Positions 53,943 to 61,702 of a stretch of 64,000 nucleotides of DNA are shown piece after piece; position 1 is the first letter of the stretch, and each line of letters opens with the position of its first letter. The notes beneath the pieces were generated by a model. That model did not search any database. It was not told the origin of the DNA and saw nothing but the letters and a program-made list of their open reading frames with translations. The position numbers and the translations under genes were made by a program. Source of the DNA: Thalassomonas viridans (lineage in GTDB: Bacteria; Pseudomonadota; Gammaproteobacteria; Enterobacterales; Alteromonadaceae); assembly GCF_000948985.2 (NCBI RefSeq), contig NZ_CP059733.1, positions 1,426,001 to 1,490,000 of the forward strand. The letters are read 5' to 3'.

Positions 53943-54116
53943 ATGACGTTATTGATGATATTGGCGGCGGTGTTCGGCGGCATTGCCCTGATGGTAATAC
54001 TAGGGGAGCGTTTCGGCAAACCTATGGATGAGCAGCAGCAGGCCAAATACAGCAAGATTATCCCGATCCTGGTGTTTGTTATGCTGATTGCCGGGTTGAT
54101 CAAGGCCCTGGCTTAG
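53943..54116 (+). CDS. 57-aa membrane protein of unknown function
   Basis: A 57-residue frame, MTLLMILAAVFGGIALMVI ... IIPILVFVMLIAGLIKALA, that could form two membrane helices with a short polar loop (GERFGKPMDEQQQAKYSK). GAAGG lies ~14 bases upstream (weak). It lies between MITE copy B2 and the NRDE gene. The reading frame is tidy, so I think it is real. Confidence 0.6.
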   Translation: MTLLMILAAVFGGIALMVILGERFGKPMDEQQQAKYSKIIPILVFVMLIAGLIKALA

Positions 54117-54143
54117 CTTGGAATAAATTCGCTTTGCTTCTGA

Positions 54144-54950
54144 TTAAGGAGCAGCAAAAACATCAGACAAGTTAAAAGCTTGCTGCTGGTTACATTCTCC
54201 TTTGGGATTATAGCTGCGGTCATCAATTAAGACTTCGCCGTTAATATCCCGGGTGATAATAGTGGTGGAGCGGGTGCCGTACTCAGGGGAGACAATAAAA
54301 ATGGCACTGAGCATTTGTTCTATGGCCGGCGGCATGCCGGTATCCGGCAGTTCGTGGCTTTCGGCTTCCCGGGTATCTGTCATCAGCTGAAACAGTTGTT
54401 CGACTAATGCCGGCCGGCTGTGTCCCGGATCTTGCCTGATCACTTGTCCCAACGCTGCCTGTCCCTGGGCCATTTTCGGCCAGATATCATCTAAAGCACC
54501 GTTGCATATGCTGTGCAGGCCGGGTGTCAGTTGGTGATATTGGTTGTTGATGCTGTCATAACATTGCAGCTTATCTAAAGACCCATAGACCAGGTTAAAG
54601 CCCTGGTAGTTTTCGGCCTGGCTGTCCAGGGATGAGAAAAAATTGCTGTTGTGACCTGCCGACAGCCGTTTTAAAGCGGTCAGTACCAGCTCGCCGCGGG
54701 ATTTTTGCTCATCCCCTTTGCTTTTGCCGCCGGTTTGTCCCTGGCGGTAATTGGTCAGGGCAGCAAAATCTCCTTGCGGTGTTAAACCCAGCCAGCTGCC
54801 GCCCGCCTGTAAGTCCTGCCCTGCCAGAATATCCGGCTGCTGCCAGTGAAACATTTGCCGGGTCGGCCGTTGATGAAATTCGTCCCGGTTGGCACAGATG
54901 ATCACCGGGTATTTCGGGTGTTGTTTCAGGGCAAAAAATAATATACACAT
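54144..54950 (-). CDS. NRDE family protein (TANGO2-like)
   Basis: A 268-residue protein with CILFFALKQHPKYPVIICANRDEFHQRPT (Cys2 as possible Ntn-type nucleophile and the NRDE motif), GGSWLGLTPQGDFAALTNYR and STTIITRD near the end. The family is linked to heme or transport quality control in eukaryotes; bacterial function is unclear. It is divergent from the aldolase gene. Confidence 0.93.
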   Translation of the reverse strand: MCILFFALKQHPKYPVIICANRDEFHQRPTRQMFHWQQPDILAGQDLQAGGSWLGLTPQGDFAALTNYRQGQTGGKSKGDEQKSRGELVLTALKRLSAGHNSNFFSSLDSQAENYQGFNLVYGSLDKLQCYDSINNQYHQLTPGLHSICNGALDDIWPKMAQGQAALGQVIRQDPGHSRPALVEQLFQLMTDTREAESHELPDTGMPPAIEQMLSAIFIVSPEYGTRSTTIITRDINGEVLIDDRSYNPKGECNQQQAFNLSDVFAAP

Positions 54951-55144
54951 AGGGATAAATCTGCTGTTTTAATCAAGAGCGAACTAAGTTAGTTTATTTT
55001 GTGCTTTAGCGGCACTTTATCTGCAAGGCTAAGCGGGTTAAATTTACGTTATTTTGTCGAGTATTACACGCCCGGGCAGCAAAATTATTATCAATAAGGT
55101 GTTATACCAGTGTGCCTGGCCGAAATCAGTTTAAAGGAGAACAA

Positions 55145-55915
55145 ATGTTTGAAATTCCCCAGTTGGATTTAAAAGGTAAGGTCTCGGATGCCGAATGGCA
55201 GACACGGGTGGATTTGGCTGTCTGTTACCGTTTGGTAGCCATGCATGGCTGGGACGATCTGATTTATACTCATATTTCGGCGCGTATTCCCGATACCGAG
55301 CATGTGTTGATCAATGCCTTTGGTCTGGCTTTTGATGAAATCACCGCCTCTAACCTGGTAAAAATAGATCTCCAGGGCAATATTATCGACGGCGATTGCC
55401 CGTTTGAAATCAACCCGGCGGGTTTTACCATCCACAGCGCTATCCATGAAGTGCGGCACGATGCCATGTGTGTTTTGCACTTGCATACCAATGAAACCAT
55501 AGCGGTGGCCAGCTTAGAGCAGGGGCTGCTGCCCTTAAGCCAGTACGCCATGTTTGCCCTGGCTTCCATGAGTTACCATGACTATGAAGGACTGGCGGTA
55601 AACCCGGCGGAAAAATTACGCCTGCAACAGGATCTGGGCAACAAAAACTTTATGCTGCTGCGTAACCACGGCGGTTTAACCGTAGGCAAGACCATAGGCG
55701 ATGCCTTTATGCATATGTATGACCTGACCCGGGCCTGCCAGATCCAGTTGCAAATTCAGGGGACGGGGCAGCCTGCCATCCTGGTTGACCAGGAAATCGT
55801 TGACGGCATCAGGGCCCAGGCCAATATCGTCCACACCGGCCTTACCGGCGGACAAAAGTCCTGGCCGGCTATGTTGCGCAAGGTTTACCGCATGGATCCG
55901 CATTTTGCCCGTTAA
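55145..55915 (+). CDS. class II aldolase/adducin family protein
   Basis: The start at 55145 has AAAGGAGA 6 bases upstream; a reading from 55112 would overlap it. The 256-residue product contains AMHGWDDLIYTHISARIP, INPAGFTIHSAIHE, the zinc-ligand HLHTNET (HxH), and LRNHGGLTVGKTIGDAF. It may cleave or epimerise sugar phosphates or related acids. It is followed 61 bp later by an enolase-superfamily gene, suggesting a shared sugar-acid pathway (inference). Confidence 0.9.
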   Translation: MFEIPQLDLKGKVSDAEWQTRVDLAVCYRLVAMHGWDDLIYTHISARIPDTEHVLINAFGLAFDEITASNLVKIDLQGNIIDGDCPFEINPAGFTIHSAIHEVRHDAMCVLHLHTNETIAVASLEQGLLPLSQYAMFALASMSYHDYEGLAVNPAEKLRLQQDLGNKNFMLLRNHGGLTVGKTIGDAFMHMYDLTRACQIQLQIQGTGQPAILVDQEIVDGIRAQANIVHTGLTGGQKSWPAMLRKVYRMDPHFAR

Positions 55916-55976
55916 GGTTATACCTGTTTAATTATTTTTTGTCGGTTTGATTGCCGAGCGATAACTTAGGAATATT

Positions 55977-57152
55977 ATGAAAATCACCCAAGTAGAAGTA
56001 TTTGATATTGAATGCCCGAAACGCGAGGCCTGGAACCCGGTTTTTATCCGTATCACCACAGATGAAGGGCTGACCGGAGTCGGTGAAGCGGGCCTGGCCT
56101 ATGACTGGGGTCATAGCGCTGCGGCGGCCATGATCAAGGAGATTGCCGAGGCGATCCTGATCGGCTTTAACCCGTTCCAAACCGAGCTGTTATGGTCAAG
56201 AATGCTGCGGGAAAGTTTCTGGGGCTTAGGGGGCGGGCCGGTGATCTATGCCGCCATGAGTGCCATAGATACCGCACTTTGGGACATTAAAGGCAAGGCC
56301 TTGGGTGTACCTGTTTACCAGCTGCTTGGCGGCAAGGTTAACGACAAGTTACGTACCTATGCCAGTCAGTTGCAGTTTGACTGGGACAGCCAGGTCAACC
56401 GCCTGGTTAAGCCGGAAGATTATGGCAAGGCGGCGGAAAAAGCCATTGCCCAGGGCTATGATGCGGTAAAAGTCGACCCTATTGTTTATGATAAGGACGG
56501 CAACTCCTATTTTGACCGTACCAAGCTTTTCACCAAGCCGGAGCTGAGGTTATTTAAAGACAGGCTGCAGGCGATCCGCGATGCCGTCGGCGAAGATGTC
56601 GATATTATTTTTGAATGCCATTCCTTGCTGGGGGCGGCCACGGCGATTCAGATGGGGCCGATAGTGGAAGAGATAGGTTGCCTCTATTACGAAGAGCCGG
56701 TGAATTACCTGAACTCCGCTATCCATAAAAAAGTGGCGGATAAGGTTAATGTGCCTATCGCCGGCGGCGAGCGCTTGTACAACCGCTGGGGCGTGCGCCC
56801 TTATTTTGAAGATCAGAGCATAGACGTGCTGCAGCCGGATATCGGCCTGTGCGGCGGCTTTACCGAAGCGAAAAAAGTCTGCGATTACGCCGATGTATAC
56901 GATGTCCGCATCCAGGCCCATGTTTGTGGCGGCCCGGTAGCTACGGCGGCGTCCCTGCATCTGGAAACCGCTATTCCGAACTTTTTGATTCACGAGCATC
57001 ATACCTATGCCATTAAAGACTGGAACCGTGAATTATGTGTGCAGGATCCCCAGCCTAAAGACGGTTTCTTTGAGGTTACCGAAGTACCGGGTATAGGGAT
57101 AGAGCTTAATGATGAAGTGGTGAAGCGCTCGCCGCATGTTGTGATCAAATAG
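55977..57152 (+). CDS. mandelate racemase / muconate lactonizing enzyme family (enolase superfamily) dehydratase
   Basis: A 391-residue enzyme: N-terminal capping domain (GLTGVGEAGLAYDWG), then the (beta/alpha)7beta barrel with YDAVKVDPIV (KxD-type), metal ligands in IIFECHSLLG, YYEEPVN and AGGERLYNRWGVR, and a catalytic His in IQAHVCGGPVATAA. Overall it resembles galactonate/rhamnonate-type sugar acid dehydratases; the exact substrate is not certain. It starts after a short gap from the aldolase gene and ends at a strong terminator. Confidence 0.9.
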   Translation: MKITQVEVFDIECPKREAWNPVFIRITTDEGLTGVGEAGLAYDWGHSAAAAMIKEIAEAILIGFNPFQTELLWSRMLRESFWGLGGGPVIYAAMSAIDTALWDIKGKALGVPVYQLLGGKVNDKLRTYASQLQFDWDSQVNRLVKPEDYGKAAEKAIAQGYDAVKVDPIVYDKDGNSYFDRTKLFTKPELRLFKDRLQAIRDAVGEDVDIIFECHSLLGAATAIQMGPIVEEIGCLYYEEPVNYLNSAIHKKVADKVNVPIAGGERLYNRWGVRPYFEDQSIDVLQPDIGLCGGFTEAKKVCDYADVYDVRIQAHVCGGPVATAASLHLETAIPNFLIHEHHTYAIKDWNRELCVQDPQPKDGFFEVTEVPGIGIELNDEVVKRSPHVVIK

Positions 57153-57187
57153 TCCCGCCTGCAAGGTTATTCGAACCCGATCGGAAG

Positions 57188-57213
57188 AAAAAGCCGTCTG
57201 CAGACGGCTTTTT
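57188..57213 (+). terminator. intrinsic terminator
   Basis: A self-complementary 26-base stretch, AAAAAGCCGTCTG with its complement, with T-run at the end and A-run at the start. It lies after the enolase-superfamily gene; the family C repeat follows directly. Confidence 0.92.
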
Positions 57214-57316
57214 ATATACAGGATGTATGGTATGAAGCGGCTTCATGGATGAAGGAGAGCTTAGATTTACAGGATGTAATGTATGCCATAGGTTCATGGA
57301 TGAACAAGAATGGCGG
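57214..57316. repeat. short dispersed repeat, family C, copies 2 and 3
   Basis: 57266-57316 matches 6325-6374 nearly base for base (TTACAGGATGTAATGTATG ... ATGGATGAACA). 57214-57252 is a shortened relative (ACAGGATGTATGGTATG ... CATGGATGAA). Both lie between the terminator at 57188 and the LTA-synthase-like gene. Confidence 0.7.
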
Positions 57317-57329
57317 TTTACAGACAGGC

Positions 57330-59336
57330 TTAACCTTTAATTAACTGCGCCCCTTCCATAATGTAATACCAGGCCAAGCCCATCATATTTTCATAATTAT
57401 CAACAGCTAAGCTTAACGTTTTTTGCTGGCCTCTTTCCCGTTCGCCATGGCTGTCTTTCACACCGGTTGGTATTCTCCCTCCTTTGGGGATAGTCCAAAG
57501 ATCCTGCGTGCTCATGATTTTCTGGTTGGCGAAGGTAAAGTCGTTGACCGTCTTGTGCTGCAAGGCATCGCCGAAGCTAAAGTAGGAAAAGCCTTTAGGG
57601 GCGATCAGTTCCAATATGGTCGGCAGCATATCTAAATGGTTGCCGGCCACTTCCGTGCTGATTAAGTCCGGGGTGATGCCCTGGCCGTATAGAATAAAAG
57701 GCACGGCGGAGATTTCATATAAGCTGGGTTTGGCATGGAAATAGCGGCGGCCGTAATGATCTCCGGTCAGGGCAAACAGGGAAGATGGCCAGTTTTCTTG
57801 TGCCCGGCGGACAAAGTCTCCCACCGCTTGATCGGCAAACCACAAATGCCCCAGGGTATTGGCGTCTATGGAGCCGTCATCGAGGGCTTTGATTTCTTCC
57901 GGGTAGTCGCTGTTATCCCGGTAAGGGTAACCCCGGGACAGGACATCCATGGAAAAGGGACCGTGATAGGTGGTGGTCATGACTACGCTGAAGCTTTTCT
58001 TTTGTCCGCTGATTTTCTCTAACACCAGGTCAAACAGCTGGTCATCGTCTATCCCCCAGACACCTGCGCTGCTTTTGCCGCCGGCATGGGCGGCGGTATA
58101 AAGGTTATCGACTCCCTGATTCTTCACATAGTTGCCTATGTTTTGCCAGGAAGCCAGGCCGCCGTAAAAGAAGTTGGTTTGATAACCCAGCTTTTCCATG
58201 GTGGTAAATACCGACGAGATACTGGGGCCGCCGACGGCCCCCCGCTGGCTGACATTGACGCCGGTAAAGGGAATGCCGGAAAGAATCGAGGATAACGAGT
58301 TCATGGTGCTGCTTGATGCCGGCAGAAAGTGCTTAAAGTGCAGCCCTTGGCTGGCTAAGGCTTTTACCTGGTCGGTAAGGTGCAAAGGGGCATATTGTTG
58401 CTGCAGCGGCCAGGCATCATAGCTTTCCATCACCACTAAAAAAATATGCTCGGGTGTGTCGATGACTGCGCCACCTGCCTGTTTTTTCAAATAGTCGGTT
58501 AGCTGTCCCGAGCCGGCATGATCGCCAAAGGCGTGCTGTGCCACGGTTAATATGTCCTGCTCGCCGGTGAAAGGGTTGTTATCGCCGTGCTGTTGCAGGG
58601 CGCGGTAGTCCTTGATGGCATATACCAGCGAGCGTGCCGGGGTTATGATGGTTTTGTTTAAGAAGGTATCAGCGGTTACTTCTGCCCATTTACGCATTGC
58701 CGGGCGGGTGCTCAATGAACCCCGGGTTGCCACCACCAGTACGATGAAAGCCAGCAGGGCCAAACCGATTTTTAACCCGGGGTTTTCTATCTGCCGGATA
58801 AAGGCGGGGGCGGTGACATTTTTGTGGATAAAACGCAGCAAGAACAGCGAAAAACCTAACCAGCAGAAGTAAATCAGTAGGCTGACGGATGGATAATATT
58901 GCCCGATGATGGTGGAGGCTATGGCCGACTGGTCATCGTATAAGGCTTCGATCACAAAGTGATTAAATTGCTGGTTGTATTCCTGAAAGTAGGTGATGGT
59001 GATCACGCACAGCAACAAGTTGACAACAAAAAACAGCGTCGAGAAAACATAACGTATCGCGGCTATGATTTTAAAAGCCCGCAGCGGCAATAACAGGGCC
59101 ATAGACAGGAAGGGCAGCACCAGGAAGACGCCGCTCATGGCGGAGTCGAATTTAAATCCGGTTATTAAGGCGGTAAAAATATCAGCGAGGCGGGTGGAGC
59201 CGCTTAACTGGTTACCAAAATAGTCAATAAAGAAGAGTCGGAAAGCCATCAGCATAGCGACGGCCAGCAACCAGATTACGGCTAGCTTCGTACTTTCGTC
59301 ACAAAAAACAGCCCATTTACATTTGATTGTAGACAA
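57330..59336 (-). CDS. LTA synthase-like membrane sulfatase-fold protein
   Basis: The 668-residue protein has about five N-terminal spans (~15-185) followed by an exported alkaline-phosphatase/sulfatase-fold domain. HIFLVVMESYDAWPLQ carries the metal-binding Glu, SSSTMNSLSSILSGIPF the nucleophile region (Thr or Ser before Met-Asn), and SLFALTGDHYGRRYF the late metal ligands. Such Gram-negative members move phosphoglycerol or phosphoethanolamine groups onto envelope glycans. The product here is unknown. Confidence 0.9.
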   Translation of the reverse strand: MSTIKCKWAVFCDESTKLAVIWLLAVAMLMAFRLFFIDYFGNQLSGSTRLADIFTALITGFKFDSAMSGVFLVLPFLSMALLLPLRAFKIIAAIRYVFSTLFFVVNLLLCVITITYFQEYNQQFNHFVIEALYDDQSAIASTIIGQYYPSVSLLIYFCWLGFSLFLLRFIHKNVTAPAFIRQIENPGLKIGLALLAFIVLVVATRGSLSTRPAMRKWAEVTADTFLNKTIITPARSLVYAIKDYRALQQHGDNNPFTGEQDILTVAQHAFGDHAGSGQLTDYLKKQAGGAVIDTPEHIFLVVMESYDAWPLQQQYAPLHLTDQVKALASQGLHFKHFLPASSSTMNSLSSILSGIPFTGVNVSQRGAVGGPSISSVFTTMEKLGYQTNFFYGGLASWQNIGNYVKNQGVDNLYTAAHAGGKSSAGVWGIDDDQLFDLVLEKISGQKKSFSVVMTTTYHGPFSMDVLSRGYPYRDNSDYPEEIKALDDGSIDANTLGHLWFADQAVGDFVRRAQENWPSSLFALTGDHYGRRYFHAKPSLYEISAVPFILYGQGITPDLISTEVAGNHLDMLPTILELIAPKGFSYFSFGDALQHKTVNDFTFANQKIMSTQDLWTIPKGGRIPTGVKDSHGERERGQQKTLSLAVDNYENMMGLAWYYIMEGAQLIKG

Positions 59337-59497
59337 GAGTATAACCTCTGAGTGGAAAAGGCATGAATTTTATATAGATGAAGGTGTTGTCGCTAGTTAC
59401 ATCTGTATTGGTTTTGTAATAAAAATGTTAGAAATTGTTTTGTGTTGTCTTTTGCTTGTAGTGGTCTACTAGGTTTTTCGTATTCACAGGCAATATA

Positions 59498-59531
59498 AAA
59501 GCCCGCCTGCCGGATGCAGCAGGCGGGCTTT
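59498..59531 (-). terminator. intrinsic terminator of the DUF885 gene
   Basis: AAAGCCCGCCTGC (59498-59510) pairs with GCAGGCGGGCTTT (59519-59531), a 13-bp stem, with a T-rich tail on the minus side. It lies 13 bp past the stop at 59544. Confidence 0.92.
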
Positions 59532-59543
59532 ATGGGCAAAGAT

Positions 59544-61406
59544 TTAGGCTTTAGCCTGCTGCTCGCTGATGTAGTTGTCTATCATAGTTTCCAATACGTT
59601 AAGGGGCAGTTCGCCCCGGCTTAAGATCACGTCATGGAACTCGCGGATATCGAACTTGCTACCTAGCGCCTGTCTGGCCTTTTCCCGCAGTTCGAGGATT
59701 TTCAGCATACCGATTTTATAGGCGGTGGCCTGGGACGGCATTACCACATGACGTTCCACCATTTTTATCACGTCTGACATGGCATTGGGGGTGTTGCTGG
59801 CGTAATAGTCAATGCCCTGGGCCCGGGTCCATTTTTTCGCGTGTATGCCGGTGTCTACCACCAGGCGGCAGGCGCGCCATAACTCCATGGCTAAGCGGCC
59901 AAAGTCCGAGTAGGGATCCTGGTAAAAGCCGATTTCCTTGGGCAACAGCTCGGAATACAGTCCCCAGCCTTCGCCATAGGCGGTGTAATTGCCGAACTTA
60001 CGGAACATAGGGGTATTTTCCTGCTCAAGCTTTAAGGCGTTTTGCATATGGTGTCCCGGGATACCTTCGTGGAAAGCCAGGGCTTCCATCTGGTAAACCG
60101 GCATGGCCGCCATATCGTACAGGTTGGCGTAATAATAACCCGGGCGGGAGCCGTCAGGGGCCGGTTGCTGGTAAAAGGCTTTACCGGCGGATTTTTCCCG
60201 GAAGGCTTCTACTTTTTTCACCACCAGGTCGGCTTTGGGCACAGTGATAAACAGCTTGTCCAGCTCGTCTTTCATATTATCTATGATTTCTGTGGCTTCT
60301 TTGAGGTAGCGGTCGCGGCCGGCGTCGTCATTGCTGTAGTAAAATTGCGGATCGTGGCGCATAAAGTCAAAGAATTCCTGGAGGCTGCCCTTAAAGCCGA
60401 CTTTTTTCATGATTAACGACATCTCATGATGTATGCGTTTGACCTCGTCCAGGCCTATCTGGTGGATCTCTGCGGCGGTAAGATCTGTGGTGGTGGTGTT
60501 TTTCAGGGCGCGGTTATAGAAGGCTTCGCCGTCGGGGAATTTCCAGGCGCCGTCCCGGGTGTCGGCTTTGCCTTCCAGTTTACCCAGATAGTCTATCAAG
60601 GCCTGGTAGCCGGCCCGGTAGCTGGTCAGCAGCGCCTGTTTGGCGTCGGCGATTAAAGCGCTTTTCTCCTGCTCGCTGATATCCAGTTTGTTGACCTTGC
60701 CGGTAAAGTCAACCAGCAAGGTGCCGGGGGCGGTATTGTCAAACGGCGCGCCGGTTAACAGGTTTTTTGAGTCGCGGATGACATGGGCAAAAACGAATTT
60801 GGGGGCTATGATGCCTTTTTGCTCACGGATGCGCAGCTGTTCGATAAGCTGGGTCAGCAGCTTTTCGGTGCCGTGCAGCCGGCTGATATAATCCCGGGCC
60901 TGCTGGACATTGTCGATAGTGTGCATATTGATCAGGACGGCGGGCAAGCGGGAATGCATGCCGTGCATCTGGTTCACCGGGTAGTCATGGTGGCGCCATT
61001 TAAAATCGCTGATATTGTCTTTGAGCTGCTGCTCGAACAGCTGGTAGTTCAGCAGGGTTTGGGCATCGAGTTTACCGGTGTCCAGGGTGCGGATACGCGC
61101 TAAATTTTCTTTGGCGAAGGCCAGCTCTTTATAGGCGTTTTCTTCGGATAAATCATGCCATTTGCCGTAATCGGTTTTGAGGCCGATATAGGTTTGAAAC
61201 AGCGGGTTGCGCTTGACTCCTTCCATAAAGATAGCATCAAAAAGCTGGTTGGCTTTTTCCGACTCCGTCAGCTGGCTTTCCTGGCTTTTAGCGGCAACGC
61301 TTTTTGCAGCGGCTGTTTGTGCGCCGCTTTGCTGGCTGTCAAGCGAACAAGCGCTGAGTAAGCCCGCAGATAGTGCTAATGCGAGCAAAGATTTTTTAAA
61401 AGGCAT
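59544..61406 (-). CDS. DUF885 (DUF885-type metallopeptidase-like) lipoprotein
   Basis: The start at 61406 has GGGGAG upstream and gives a lipoprotein signal (MPFKKSLLALALSAGLLSAC, Cys ~20); a 25-residue longer form would hide it. The 620-residue body carries HEGIPGHHMQ at about residue 446, a zinc-binding His/Glu signature of the family, and YGEGWGLYSELLPKE just after. It is probably a secreted or outer-membrane peptidase. No neighbour suggests a pathway. Confidence 0.93.
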   Translation of the reverse strand: MPFKKSLLALALSAGLLSACSLDSQQSGAQTAAAKSVAAKSQESQLTESEKANQLFDAIFMEGVKRNPLFQTYIGLKTDYGKWHDLSEENAYKELAFAKENLARIRTLDTGKLDAQTLLNYQLFEQQLKDNISDFKWRHHDYPVNQMHGMHSRLPAVLINMHTIDNVQQARDYISRLHGTEKLLTQLIEQLRIREQKGIIAPKFVFAHVIRDSKNLLTGAPFDNTAPGTLLVDFTGKVNKLDISEQEKSALIADAKQALLTSYRAGYQALIDYLGKLEGKADTRDGAWKFPDGEAFYNRALKNTTTTDLTAAEIHQIGLDEVKRIHHEMSLIMKKVGFKGSLQEFFDFMRHDPQFYYSNDDAGRDRYLKEATEIIDNMKDELDKLFITVPKADLVVKKVEAFREKSAGKAFYQQPAPDGSRPGYYYANLYDMAAMPVYQMEALAFHEGIPGHHMQNALKLEQENTPMFRKFGNYTAYGEGWGLYSELLPKEIGFYQDPYSDFGRLAMELWRACRLVVDTGIHAKKWTRAQGIDYYASNTPNAMSDVIKMVERHVVMPSQATAYKIGMLKILELREKARQALGSKFDIREFHDVILSRGELPLNVLETMIDNYISEQQAKA

Positions 61407-61615
61407 GGTTCTCCCCGGTAAATTTATAGCTTTAGTTATTTTGATTAGCCCAGTGTGCCCTGAATGAAGCGGTTTTTTCAATGGTATTGAGTTTAGTGGC
61501 GGGTAATTTGGGGTTAAAAGGTGTTTCTTAATGTTTCAGAAAGGGACAGGCGCAGGCAAAAGCCGGGGGTTGTGGTGAGTATGCCCGCCACCTATGTGGT
61601 TTACACAGCCAGAGC

Positions 61616-61679
61616 GGCGGCACATAAGTTGCGCCGCCACTAAACCGGGCGGCACATAAGTTGCGCCGCCACTAAACCG
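61616..61679. repeat. 32-bp tandem duplication
   Basis: The unit CGGCACATAAGTTGCGCCG with flanking CACTAAACCGG occurs twice in a row with period 32. GGCGGC and GCCGCC arms make each unit a potential hairpin. It lies between the DUF885 promoter region and the receptor stop at 61703. Confidence 0.75.
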
Positions 61680-61702
61680 GGCGGCGCTTGGGGTGGGCTT
61701 AT

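Noticed and set aside
61616..61679. Possible CRISPR-like repeat
   Set aside because: Only two copies with no spacers, period equal to unit length; simply a tandem duplication.
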